A program made the position numbers and the translations under genes. Of a stretch of 64,000 bases of DNA, positions 21,962 to 31,265 are shown one piece after another. The stretch covers positions 124,001-188,000 of the forward strand of contig NZ_RCWC01000001.1 in the NCBI RefSeq assembly GCF_018448935.1. Reading direction: 5' to 3'. Below the pieces are notes generated by a model. That model had not been told where the DNA came from. It saw only the letters and a list, made by a program, of their open reading frames with translations, and ran no database searches. Origin of the DNA: Photorhabdus noenieputensis (GTDB lineage: Bacteria; Pseudomonadota; Gammaproteobacteria; Enterobacterales; Enterobacteriaceae). How positions within the stretch are numbered: position 1 is the first letter of the stretch; every line of letters begins with the position of its first letter.

Positions 21962-22088
21962 TATACCCGTCATCTTTCAAGTTGCCTCTTTGTTGGCTGC
22001 GCTCGCTCACCCCGGTCACATAGTTATCTATGTTCCTAGGGATTCACTTCTTTGCCGTCGCGATGCATCTTGAAATCCATAGGGTATA
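21962..22088. repeat. ERIC element, copy 1
   Basis: A 127-bp imperfect palindrome beginning TATACCCGTCATCTTTCAAG and ending CCATAGGGTATA. The core contains GCTCACCCCGGTCACATAG and GGGATTCAC, which match the ERIC consensus. It lies between hofB and ppdD. The same family recurs at 23804-23925 (opposite orientation) and 55803-55928. Confidence 0.9.
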
Positions 22089-22100
22089 AGAGTTAATGAA

Positions 22101-22523
22101 TTAAAATTCAAATATTTCCTGACAACGACTTTTTAATGAATTGTTTGTCGATTCACATTTAATATTCCATTTAATTATCCCTGTTTGTGTATTTTGTGTC
22201 GGCTTTAATGTAACACTAAGGTTTTTAAGACTCTGTTTACCGTTAATGGTAACTTCCCCATTTTTAACTGAAATGTTATCGATATATCTGCTGTTATGTT
22301 CTTTTGGAATTGACACTGCTCCTGCATTGCAACCATTGAAATCTTCAGTTTCAAAACCGCAAAGTTCTATACCTGATTTATAAGGTACAATATTTTGTAG
22401 TATATCTGTTAAAGCGGCTTTCTGGATATATCCTTGATAACTAGGAATGCCAATAGCACTTAAGATGGAAATGATAGCAATGGCAACCATGATCTCCATT
22501 AAAGTAAATCCTTGTTGTTTCAT
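22101..22523 (-). CDS. ppdD: Prepilin peptidase-dependent pilin PpdD-like (type IV pilin)
   Basis: Type IV major pilin-like protein of 140 residues, started at 22523 with GGAGA nine bases upstream; the open frame extends further but lacks pilin features. The prepilin leader is MKQQG, followed by FTLMEIMVAIAIISILSAIG, with the conserved Glu at mature position 5 and a cleavage site after G5. Four cysteines (LCGF, NGC, KCES, RCQE) could form disulfides in the globular head. It lies upstream of hofB and hofC, the assembly ATPase and platform. Confidence 0.92.
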   Translation of the reverse strand: MKQQGFTLMEIMVAIAIISILSAIGIPSYQGYIQKAALTDILQNIVPYKSGIELCGFETEDFNGCNAGAVSIPKEHNSRYIDNISVKNGEVTINGKQSLKNLSVTLKPTQNTQTGIIKWNIKCESTNNSLKSRCQEIFEF

Positions 22524-22656
22524 ATTTTTTCTCCGTGTTGTGGTATTGAGGTATAGAGAATGACGGAAAGAGAAAAAAATAAAACAGGATATATGGAGGT
22601 TATGGAATTGACTCGAAAAAAGATTTATGAATTGCAAGGTTTGCAAAAATATTTAC

Positions 22657-22704
22657 GGTGGTGTTCGCAAATTTTCTCGTTACTCATTGCTGATTTACAC
22701 CACC
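22657..22704. other. Long-loop inverted repeat between nadC and ppdD
   Basis: GGTGGTGT (22657-22664) and ACACCACC (22697-22704) are perfect 8-bp arms with a 32-nt loop, positioned between the nadC stop and ppdD on the - strand. It could end nadC transcription or bind a regulator. No clear T-tract; low certainty. Confidence 0.35.
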
Positions 22705-22724
22705 ATCAATATTATTATTGCTAA

Positions 22725-23642
<918 letters not shown>

Positions 23643-23724
23643 TTAATGGTCTTAACATGCTACCCTGTTGCGCAGTGAACAACTACTATCTTGGTTTTGT
23701 TATCTAGATTTAGGATGGGAAAAA

Positions 23725-24110
23725 ATGTGGTTGCATGATGAATTGAGTTAGAAAAATTCTTTCACACGATTTGTGCCCACAGGTGAGCAACCGTTTTATT
23801 AGTTATACCCTATGATTTCAAGATGGATCGCGACGGCAAGGGAGCGAATCCCTGGGAGCACAGAGAACTATGTGACCGGGGTGAGTGCTGCCAACAAAGA
23901 GGCAACTTGAAAGATAACGGGTATATTCATCGTATTAGTTTGTCTCCAGGAAAGCTTTGTTTGTACTGACACAATGGCTTATAGGCAGACCCGGATATAA
24001 AAGAGCATATCACTGGCTATAATGATGTTGTTCTGGGAAAAAAATTGATCTGGGACTTTATTTTCGATTGGACACATTACCAGCAATTATTGCAGGAGCA
24101 GAAAGAATGA
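23725..24110 (+). pseudogene. ampD: Decayed ampD (anhydro-MurNAc-L-Ala amidase) with an internal ERIC element
   Basis: Between nadC and ampE, where E. coli has ampD, only broken AmpD sequence remains. The end is clear: FDWTHYQQLLQEQKE stops at 24108-24110 and overlaps the ampE ATG by 4 bp. Upstream, LTQWLIGR (23966-23989), then in another frame PDIKEHITGYND (23991-24026), fit the AmpD C-terminal half. Expected KTDPGPYF survives as KIDLGLYF in a third frame (about 24039-24062), implying at least three frame changes. The zinc-ligand His of TGH is Tyr. A TAG lies at 23982-23984. An ERIC (23804-23925) replaces the middle. A possible N-terminus MWLHDELS starts at 23725 and meets TAG at once. The C-terminal part is confident; the N-terminal part is tentative. 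Confidence 0.8.
23804..23925. repeat. ERIC element, copy 2, inside ampD remnant
   Basis: A 122-bp element in opposite orientation to copies 1 and 3, starting TATACCCTATGATTTCAAG and ending GATAACGGGTATA. The core GGGAGCGAATCCC and GTGACCGGGGTGAGTG match ERIC. It sits between the putative N-terminal and the recognised C-terminal pieces of ampD. Confidence 0.9.
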
Positions 24111-24961
24111 CTCTCTTTATACTGTTGTTAGTGTTGGCGTGGGAACGGGTTTTTAAAATGGGTGACCATTGGCAATTGGAGCACCGTCTTGAGCCATTGT
24201 TTACCAATTTGAAATCCTTTTCGTTATGGAAAAGCCTTTTAATGACGTTAGTCGTCATGATGATTACATGGATATTAATTGAAGTATTAAATGATTTTAT
24301 GTTCGGGATTCTTGAACTGGTTTTATGGGTGTTCATTTGTTTGCTGTGCATCGGGGCAGGGCGCTTACGGCATGATTATCGTGAATATTTTCGTACTGTT
24401 CATCAGGATAACAGGGAACAACAAAGAGAATATCTTACGCGTCTCGCCATTATTCATGGTTTACCTTCTGATGTTAGCAAAGAGAGTATGTTGCGAGAGA
24501 TACAAAATGCGTTGCTATGGATAAATTTTCGCTATTATCTAGCGCCGATTTTTTGGTTGATTGTAGCGGGCGATTTAGGGCCGGTCGCTTTAATGGGATA
24601 TTGTTTCTTAAGGGCTTATCAGGGATGGTTGGCACAATATGGTACGCCGGTTCAGCGAGCGCAATCTGGCGTTGATGGCTTGTTGCATTGGTTGGATTGG
24701 ATTCCTGTTCGTCTGGCTGGCGTGACTTATGCTTTATTAGGGCATGGTGAGCGAGCTTTACCGGCGTGGGTTGCTTCTCTGAGTGATTTAAGAACCTCAC
24801 AATATAAAGTGCTCTGTCAACTTGCTCAGTTTTCACTAAGTCGCGAACCTCATCTTGATTCAATTCAAACGCCTATTGCTGCGGTGATACTGGCGAAAAA
24901 AGTGACGTTCTCTATTATCGTTGTCGTTGCCTTACTGACAATTTATGGAGCATTGGTTTGA
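24107..24961 (+). CDS. ampE: Inner-membrane protein AmpE
   Basis: A 284-residue integral membrane protein, the same length as E. coli AmpE, associated with beta-lactamase regulation. It is called from ATG 24107 ([19 protein letters not shown]) with AGGAG upstream, rather than the TTG 13 codons earlier. Motifs include [21 protein letters not shown] in slightly varied form, DWIPVRLAG and the C-terminal membrane segment ending IYGALV. The ATG overlaps the ampD remnant stop, so the original operon junction survives although ampD itself is broken. Confidence 0.93.
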   Translation: [284 protein letters not shown]

Positions 24962-25053
24962 TTCGTTGGCTTAATGATTCTGATGAATTCAGGTTTCTTT
25001 CATTCCGTGTATGGCGTTGTTTGACTTAACTTTAGCTATTAGAGCCGGTTTAT

Positions 25054-25073
25054 GCAGCGCCGACTGGCGCTGC
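25054..25073. terminator. GC-rich hairpin between ampE and the fimbrial operon
   Basis: Perfect arms GCAGCGCC (25054-25061) and GGCGCTGC (25066-25073) with a GACT loop lie between the convergent ampE and adhesin genes. No T-tract follows on either strand, so terminator function is inferred from position and stem strength. Confidence 0.45.
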
Positions 25074-25084
25074 AACAATAACAA

Positions 25085-26245
25085 CTAAGCAGAGGGTTCG
25101 ATGAAGTTAACATCCGACCATACAGAAATAACGGCGACAGCCCGGGCTAGCCCGCCAGCACCGTCAGTCTTCAATAGAACCGGTACCACAGACAGTTGCG
25201 TTGAAGCGGTATAACTGTCGTCTCCGAGCTTAACATATCTCGATTCCTCCCCTGTACCTCGGTGCCCGGTACTGAGTGATAAGGGTTTATTGGCAAAATC
25301 GAAGAACGCGAAGGCGACCTGATCTATTGACGAGGCCAGCGCATGCGGTTTGCCCGGCACGAACGGTCCATCGATCCGGTAGAGCAGGCGTGAATTTTGG
25401 AATACCTCGTCATCACCGGAACAGGTGCTGTTTATCCTGATCTGTCTGGCCGATGCCAGTGTATCTCCCGCCTGTTTACCGGCTCTTTTCACCGTTCCCC
25501 AATCCACCGATGACGGAGTAAGAACTACCGCACAGGTGGACGGCTTTTTGACCGGTGAGAGGATGACCGTGGTCCACAGGGGTTTCAGCATGCCGTTGGA
25601 ACCCGATACGGCCGTTGGAGTCCAACCGATCGCGCCAACTGACAAATGACTTCCACCCGGTTTTGCATTGAAATTCCCGTCATTGTCCGGGTAAATTGCC
25701 CCGGTCACCGAGCGGACACTGATATCAACCAGACCGTTGGCATCTGGAACGCAGGGAATGTTAACGCCGGTATTCCCTTTGACCAGACTGGCTGATTGAT
25801 AGGTATTGGGTGAACCATGCGTCTGGCAAGAGAGTGAAGATTGCCCGATATCAACCATAAAATCGCCCGCATTTCCTACCCGGACGCTACTCGGTGAAGA
25901 CAAAGAGATCAATGAGCCGGTTCCCGATCCCACGGTGTAGGCCATCAACTGCGTCCCGGTGGGGACGCGACAAGTTGCCGACCAGTCAAGAGGGCCACTG
26001 GTGGTATAACCCACTATTTCATCCCGTGAATAATCACGCTTATCTTTGTTGTTCGGCATCATGGCATAGCCGGTGACGGTAACATTGCTCACCTTATTCA
26101 CCAGTTCAGTCTCGCAGTCCTGATAATTCTCTGTTGCTTGGAGCGGCAAAGAGGTTAATAAAAAGAGCAATGATACCCCTAGACTCATGATGGTTGGAGC
26201 TTGATTCTCTACATTACCGCCCCATAAATGTTTAGTGTTTAACAT
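25085..26245 (-). CDS. Fimbrial tip adhesin candidate
   Basis: Last gene of the fimbrial operon; 386 residues if started at 26245, where GGAG lies nine bases upstream. The open frame continues to an ATG at 26410 overlapping the usher, but that adds a signal-less basic stretch. A hydrophobic export signal (VSLLFLLTSLPLQA) precedes the mature NYQDCETELV. The N-terminal half is unlike pilins and may bind a receptor. From about residue 250, STCAVVLTPSSVDWGTV starts a pilin-type domain, with a second Cys in NSTCSGDD. The two-domain plan and the position after the usher fit a tip adhesin. The ligand is unknown. Confidence 0.7.
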   Translation of the reverse strand: MLNTKHLWGGNVENQAPTIMSLGVSLLFLLTSLPLQATENYQDCETELVNKVSNVTVTGYAMMPNNKDKRDYSRDEIVGYTTSGPLDWSATCRVPTGTQLMAYTVGSGTGSLISLSSPSSVRVGNAGDFMVDIGQSSLSCQTHGSPNTYQSASLVKGNTGVNIPCVPDANGLVDISVRSVTGAIYPDNDGNFNAKPGGSHLSVGAIGWTPTAVSGSNGMLKPLWTTVILSPVKKPSTCAVVLTPSSVDWGTVKRAGKQAGDTLASARQIRINSTCSGDDEVFQNSRLLYRIDGPFVPGKPHALASSIDQVAFAFFDFANKPLSLSTGHRGTGEESRYVKLGDDSYTASTQLSVVPVLLKTDGAGGLARAVAVISVWSDVNFIEPSA

Positions 26246-26393
26246 CCTTCTTCTCTCCAAATTATTCATCTGTTCAAATCGCTTGTTTAACTTCTGGGAA
26301 TAACATCTCTTTTGGCTATGTCCCAGATGCAAAAGCGATACAGGTGATATTTCACTGGGCATACAGATCATGGTGCCCATATGAGGGTCACGC

Positions 26394-29036
26394 TTATAGA
26401 CATACGGCATCGGCCTGCACCAGTTTCCCGAGGGTATCGGATGACACCTGATAACGGGTGGTGCATTGTTGATCTGTCCCGTTTCCCCATTTAACTTTCA
26501 CATGACCGGCGGACGGCATGCCGCTCAGATAAACCCGGCCGTTATCACCCACAATGCCGCTGCTGGCTTGGGTTGCGTTTCCTGCCAGCGTTGCGGTGGC
26601 ACCAAAGGGCACGGGTTTGCCATGATGTGTCAAGGTCAGCAGCAACTGGCTGCCCAGTCGAACCTGATAATTAGCCAGCGTCACCGCCCCTTTGGTCGGG
26701 TAAACGTTGCGGCTGGTCTGATCAATATCGACCCCTTCCGGCAGGGTGGACGGGTCCAGATTGATGGTGTTTTTGTGGTAGACCGAACCGCCCGGCAGCA
26801 CAGCATAGCCACGCCAGTCGGTCTGTACGTTGCCGTTGCTGACTGTCACCCCTTTCGCCCCGGGTGCGCGAACTAATACCGCAGTATCCCCCAACGAACG
26901 TGACAGCGTTATCCCGTAAGGATGGATCAAAAGGGCACCGGACGTGCCATAGGTAACATGCTGGCTGTTTGCGCTGTCGTTGTAACCCAGATTAACGCTC
27001 CCCTGACTGCCCTGATAACCTAGCGACAGGGACCGGCTGTTTTGCTGGCCGCTGTGCCCCCAGCCTTGTTGGAGGTTATAACTCAGGCGGTTATCCCATA
27101 ACATGCCACTGATGCCGGTCTGCTGAGAGAGGTTACCCTGTGAGTCGCGCGAGGCGGTATAGCGGGTGTAAACGCCCCGTAATGCCGACGATGATCCAAA
27201 GAGACTCAGCGGAACCTGCATATTGAATGATACCTGACGGTTTTCCGGCCAGTGGCCCTCGCCCTTTATACGAGAAATGTTGTAACTCAGGTTATAGCTG
27301 ATCCCCATCAGCATCGCGTTGTAACCCAGACTCAGGTTGTTGTCGGTACGGCCATTCCAATAATCATTACGCGTCCCGGAGGCATAAAGACTGCCCCAGC
27401 GTCCCAGTGTCTGACGCAGGTTCACCTGCCAGGTGTTCTGACGCCGCTCAAGCGCCCACGGCACCTGATATTCATTCAGGCTGTAGCCCATGCTGTTAGC
27501 ATCACTGAAACTGTAGTAATGCTGGGTGGAGTAGCGGTAGGCGGCCAGATCAATGCCGGTGCCGGTACTGATCAAGTTTTTGGAATATTTCACGCGATAA
27601 GACTGGCCGAATTGCCCGCTCTCTTCCTGATCCTTGTTCCCCTGCAACTGTGCGCGGGCCAGCGTCACATCCGCAGACAGTGCGCCGAATGCCCCCAGCG
27701 AAACCCCCGAACCTAATACACCCGACTGGTAGTTGCCAGCGACCAATCCCCCGCCGTACAAGGTGATACTGTTGGGTAAACCATAGACCAGCGTACCCAT
27801 CGCAAATACCGGGGAACGGTTGCCATTGGTCAGGCTGCCGCCGTGATATTGACCGGTCGTTAATTCATATTTAATGCCCCCGGGACGTTGCATCACCGGC
27901 AGGGACGAAGAGGCTATTGTAGAAACACGGGTACGGCCATTTTCCTCTTTGATGGTCACCGTCAGATCGCCCGCACTCCCGGTGGTATAGAGGTCGGTGA
28001 AACGAAACGGCCCCGGAGCCACCGTGGTTTGATACACGATATTGCCATTCTGGGATACCGTCACTTGCGCATTCGAGTTCGCCACACCGGTTATCTCCGG
28101 GGCAAAACCGCGCTGACTGTCGGGTAACATCGCCTCCTCAGAAGCCAGTTTCATACCACGAAATGGGATACTGTCAAAAATATCGCCACCGGTATAGGTT
28201 TCACCCGCCGTGAACTCACTGCGCAGTGAGGGGATATCACGTTGCAGATAGGTATTACTCACCTGCCATTGGGTCTGTGCTGGCGTGGAAAAACCGGAGA
28301 TGCCCTCGTTGCGCTGACGATTGTAACTGTAAGTTTGTGTACTGCGCAGACGCCACGGCCCCAGATTCAACCCGTTACGAAAAGAAGCAAACAGATTACG
28401 GGAATGTGATCCTCCCCAATTTCCCTGACCGTCATAACGCCCTTCCGAACCATTGACGGTGTAATTCATCAAAAAGGCCGGGATGCCGTTATCCCACAGT
28501 GACGGATCAACCATCCCGGAATAGTGGGGTTGCATGGCGACCTGCGGGACACTGAGATCCAGACGCAAACGGGCGAAATCCAGTGTTGCGCGGGCGTGCG
28601 GGATCTGTTTTGTCAGATCGGTGATGAGGCTGTCGTCCGCTTTACCCTTAAAAGCGGGTAATCCGTGGGTATTGACTCCATACCCTTCCAGTTGTGCGAC
28701 GGTTAATACCGGCTGGAGATGGCCGTTAACCAGCCTGAATTCGATCTCGCGGTTGTCCACCTTATTCTGGTTCATGTAGATATCGACCAGATAGCGCCCG
28801 GGTGCGACATAGCCCGCGTTTTCATACGCCGAGAGATCGACATGACTGCGTTCACCATCCGCGCCCATCAGGAATGCGGGATTAAAGTATTCCCGCGCCG
28901 AGGCGGGCAAGGTCGTTGCCGTCAGTGAACACAGCAGACATAGGTATACCGGCCGGGGCCGGAAACTGCCCGGTTGACCGGACGCACGTTGGTTACCCGT
29001 CCGCAGTGCAGACGGAAATAAAGTGTTTATTGCCAT
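26394..29036 (-). CDS. Fimbrial outer-membrane usher (FimD/PapC family)
   Basis: An 880-residue usher that receives chaperone-subunit complexes and forms the outer-membrane pore for pilus assembly. A signal peptide ends TTLPASA, then the N-terminal domain REYFNPAFL ... DLSAYENAG ... GRYLVDIYMN is typical. The barrel contains FRGMKLASEEAMLPDSQRGF and VTVSQNGNIVYQTTVAPGPF with the plug domain. C-terminal domains have GNAT-like repeats of polar beta strands and end in QQCTTRYQ. Length is within the family's 800-900. GC content is visibly higher than in the flanking housekeeping genes. Confidence 0.95.
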   Translation of the reverse strand: MAINTLFPSALRTGNQRASGQPGSFRPRPVYLCLLCSLTATTLPASAREYFNPAFLMGADGERSHVDLSAYENAGYVAPGRYLVDIYMNQNKVDNREIEFRLVNGHLQPVLTVAQLEGYGVNTHGLPAFKGKADDSLITDLTKQIPHARATLDFARLRLDLSVPQVAMQPHYSGMVDPSLWDNGIPAFLMNYTVNGSEGRYDGQGNWGGSHSRNLFASFRNGLNLGPWRLRSTQTYSYNRQRNEGISGFSTPAQTQWQVSNTYLQRDIPSLRSEFTAGETYTGGDIFDSIPFRGMKLASEEAMLPDSQRGFAPEITGVANSNAQVTVSQNGNIVYQTTVAPGPFRFTDLYTTGSAGDLTVTIKEENGRTRVSTIASSSLPVMQRPGGIKYELTTGQYHGGSLTNGNRSPVFAMGTLVYGLPNSITLYGGGLVAGNYQSGVLGSGVSLGAFGALSADVTLARAQLQGNKDQEESGQFGQSYRVKYSKNLISTGTGIDLAAYRYSTQHYYSFSDANSMGYSLNEYQVPWALERRQNTWQVNLRQTLGRWGSLYASGTRNDYWNGRTDNNLSLGYNAMLMGISYNLSYNISRIKGEGHWPENRQVSFNMQVPLSLFGSSSALRGVYTRYTASRDSQGNLSQQTGISGMLWDNRLSYNLQQGWGHSGQQNSRSLSLGYQGSQGSVNLGYNDSANSQHVTYGTSGALLIHPYGITLSRSLGDTAVLVRAPGAKGVTVSNGNVQTDWRGYAVLPGGSVYHKNTINLDPSTLPEGVDIDQTSRNVYPTKGAVTLANYQVRLGSQLLLTLTHHGKPVPFGATATLAGNATQASSGIVGDNGRVYLSGMPSAGHVKVKWGNGTDQQCTTRYQVSSDTLGKLVQADAVCL

Positions 29037-29118
29037 AGCTCATCTCTGCTTCTAATTAAGCTTATGCTGTTAATCTTGAGGTCACTTTGCCGGTACACCG
29101 TCCGCCGATGTGGCGGGT

Positions 29119-29856
29119 TTATAACGGGACGTGGCGATCCTGACTGTCGCCGGGAAAACGCCAGATTAGTGGCCCTTGTACCCCGGCGGTAAACGAATAG
29201 GTTTGTATGCTTTTCGGGGGCACCATCGTTTGGCGTGTGTGGTCATCCGCATGCTGTGTGCCCATTTTCAGGACCGAAAAGGTCAGAAAATAGGGCGTGG
29301 GATTTTCCACTCGCAACTGCGTCCCCTGAAGGGAAAATTTCACCTGTTTTGCCACCGTGGCGTTATCCCGGGCGGGGACGCCTTTAGGGCGATAAAACAG
29401 CCGAATATTCATCTGTAAAGCGACCTGCACTTGTGAGTTTTTGCCAGTTTGGCGCTCAGGTGCGCTCGTGTCCGGTACAGCGACGCCGGGGATAGCCCGT
29501 AACGAGACCACAAAGGCCGATTCCCGATCAGGCGGTAACTGCCCGCCAAGCTGGCGAATACGAAACGAGAATTTCCCGCCAGCCTCAATCCGCTTTAACG
29601 GTGGCAGGACAACAAAAGGGGGAACTTGCCCGGTTTTGGTGTCAAAGCGACCGGTATCGGGGTCCATCGGGCTGACAAATCCCTGCACCAGATAGCCCTG
29701 CGCCGTGTGATTGGTCATACTGAGGATCACACCACTCGGGCTGTCTTTGGCCACATAAGACAACTGCATCGGGGAGAACGATAACCCCTGATTCTCCGCC
29801 GCCTGCGCCTTTAACAGGCCGCCCAGCAGCAGGGCGAGACAAAAAAGGTAAATCAT
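29119..29856 (-). CDS. Periplasmic fimbrial chaperone, third of the operon
   Basis: PapD-like chaperone that donates a beta strand to pilin subunits. The start is placed at 29856 (MIYLFCLALLLGG) because GGTGG lies five bases upstream and a clear signal peptide ending KAQA follows; an ATG 15 codons earlier would add a basic leader. This gives 245 residues. Two Ig-like domains: the first carries RIEAGGKFSFRIRQ and DRESAFVVSLRAIP, and the domain boundary motif is MNIRLFYRPKGVP. It lies between the second chaperone and the usher. Confidence 0.88.
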   Translation of the reverse strand: MIYLFCLALLLGGLLKAQAAENQGLSFSPMQLSYVAKDSPSGVILSMTNHTAQGYLVQGFVSPMDPDTGRFDTKTGQVPPFVVLPPLKRIEAGGKFSFRIRQLGGQLPPDRESAFVVSLRAIPGVAVPDTSAPERQTGKNSQVQVALQMNIRLFYRPKGVPARDNATVAKQVKFSLQGTQLRVENPTPYFLTFSVLKMGTQHADDHTRQTMVPPKSIQTYSFTAGVQGPLIWRFPGDSQDRHVPL

Positions 29857-29931
29857 TGATCCACCGTGTGCTCGTTTGTTCCCGTTACTGACTCTCTTCA
29901 CTTTCTACCTCTGGATAAAACAAGGGCGAAT

Positions 29932-30666
29932 TTAACCCGCCACTTTGGCGGTAAACAGGTTTGAAGCCCCGCCGTAATCATTAATCATCGACCAGCTCAC
30001 CGAGTTTTTGCCCACTTGTCCGACATAGGTCACACAATCCTGCGGCGCTATCATGGAGGGATAGCGGTTCAGATCGAGTGCCTGTCCGTCCAGTGTGAGG
30101 CTGTCCAGCGACAGGAAATACGGCGTGGGATTGCACGCCTTAATGCCATCGGGTTGCGACTGAAATCGCAACTGTCCATACGCCTCTTCCGGCAACATTG
30201 GCAGGCCATGCGGTCGCCAGAAAAACTTGATCCGCATTCCCACGCTCATCGACGCCTGATCCCGAGTGTGCTCACCTGCCATCTGATGGGCGGAGGGGAT
30301 AGCATTCATCTGGACATACCCGAGCGATTCCCGATCCACTGGAAAAGGGGACAGATTAAACGTCGGCAAAATACGCAGGCTGTTCTGACTATTGGCCTCT
30401 AGCCTGAACAGCGGCGGCGTCACCACAAACGCCGGGGCGGTTTTCTCCTGATTTTCAGTGATCCTCACCTGAACCAGCCACGCCTGAGGCGTGGTGTTAA
30501 CCACTGTCAGCGTCTGTGCCCGCAGCCCTTGGGTAAAAATCACCCGGGTTTTATTCAGGCTGATACCGGCTGCCTGACAGGGTTCTGTGTCGGCCATGCC
30601 TAACCCCAGCCAGAATAGTAGTGGCACCAGCCTGTACCGCGTTGTGCGTGCTCGACCTGTTTCCAC
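29932..30666 (-). CDS. Periplasmic fimbrial chaperone, second of the operon
   Basis: A 244-residue PapD-like chaperone. A basic N-terminus (METGRARTTRYR) leads into a hydrophobic signal ending CQA, then AGISLNKTRVIF begins the mature protein. The conserved PPLFRLEANSQNSLRI, DRESLGYVQMNAIP and MRIKFFWRPHGLP are present. It starts 26 bp after the minor pilin and is more like the first chaperone than the third. Probably dedicated to one of the minor subunits, which is inferred. Confidence 0.9.
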   Translation of the reverse strand: METGRARTTRYRLVPLLFWLGLGMADTEPCQAAGISLNKTRVIFTQGLRAQTLTVVNTTPQAWLVQVRITENQEKTAPAFVVTPPLFRLEANSQNSLRILPTFNLSPFPVDRESLGYVQMNAIPSAHQMAGEHTRDQASMSVGMRIKFFWRPHGLPMLPEEAYGQLRFQSQPDGIKACNPTPYFLSLDSLTLDGQALDLNRYPSMIAPQDCVTYVGQVGKNSVSWSMINDYGGASNLFTAKVAG

Positions 30667-30692
30667 AACGCCTCCTGTTACCTGAGCGATAC

Positions 30693-31265
30693 TCAGTGAT
30701 AATCAAATTGAAATTGTATGTGCGCAGTCAGTTCACCGGGGGTGGGGACAGACGTGCCGGATTCACGCCGCATATCCATCTGGAAGGTGATTTGACCGTC
30801 TTTAACGGCGCTACCCGGTGACGCTAAATCCACATAATCGCCATTTTTCAGGTAGCTTCCCAGCTTGCCTCCCGGTGATTGATAGCGCAGGCCAAAACCC
30901 ACGTTTCCCGCCGTAGTGGAGGCTTCATCCCGAAATAACGTCGGGTGGTTTTCCGGCGTGGGGCCGGCTATTTTAATCGCCGGGGTCCGGCCTGCTCTGG
31001 CTGAGTTCGCACAGCCTGACAACGCTAGCGTAACAGGCTTGTTGTCCGCTGCTGCGATATGTTCCGTACTGCGCTGCACTTCGTTAAGCGGTATGGATGA
31101 AAACTCGACATGGGATGTCTGTACATTGAGTTCGCAGGTTGGTTGTTCCAGCGTCAGTGCCAGCATCAGTTCTGCCGTGTTTGAACTGGCTCCCCCGGGC
31201 AGGGAGACGGTACAGAGCAAACCGGCCAGTGTTGTCCGTCTGATAAGAGTCCACGGTTTGCACAT
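30693..31265 (-). CDS. Minor fimbrial subunit
   Basis: A 190-residue pilin-like protein with an export signal (ATG at 31265, basic start, hydrophobic TLAGLLCTVSLPGGASS). The mature part has the pilin disulfide pair, C in LEQPTCELNV and C in LALSGCANS, and a typical C-terminal beta-zipper strand ending FQFDYH. Its start overlaps the upstream chaperone stop by 1 bp. The role as adaptor or terminator subunit is inferred from its position behind the first chaperone. Confidence 0.85.
   Translation of the reverse strand: MCKPWTLIRRTTLAGLLCTVSLPGGASSNTAELMLALTLEQPTCELNVQTSHVEFSSIPLNEVQRSTEHIAAADNKPVTLALSGCANSARAGRTPAIKIAGPTPENHPTLFRDEASTTAGNVGFGLRYQSPGGKLGSYLKNGDYVDLASPGSAVKDGQITFQMDMRRESGTSVPTPGELTAHIQFQFDYH

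Noticed and set aside
27252-27716. 154-codon + strand frame antisense to the usher
   Set aside because: GC-rich DNA creates long antisense frames; amino acid use is unlike a real protein.
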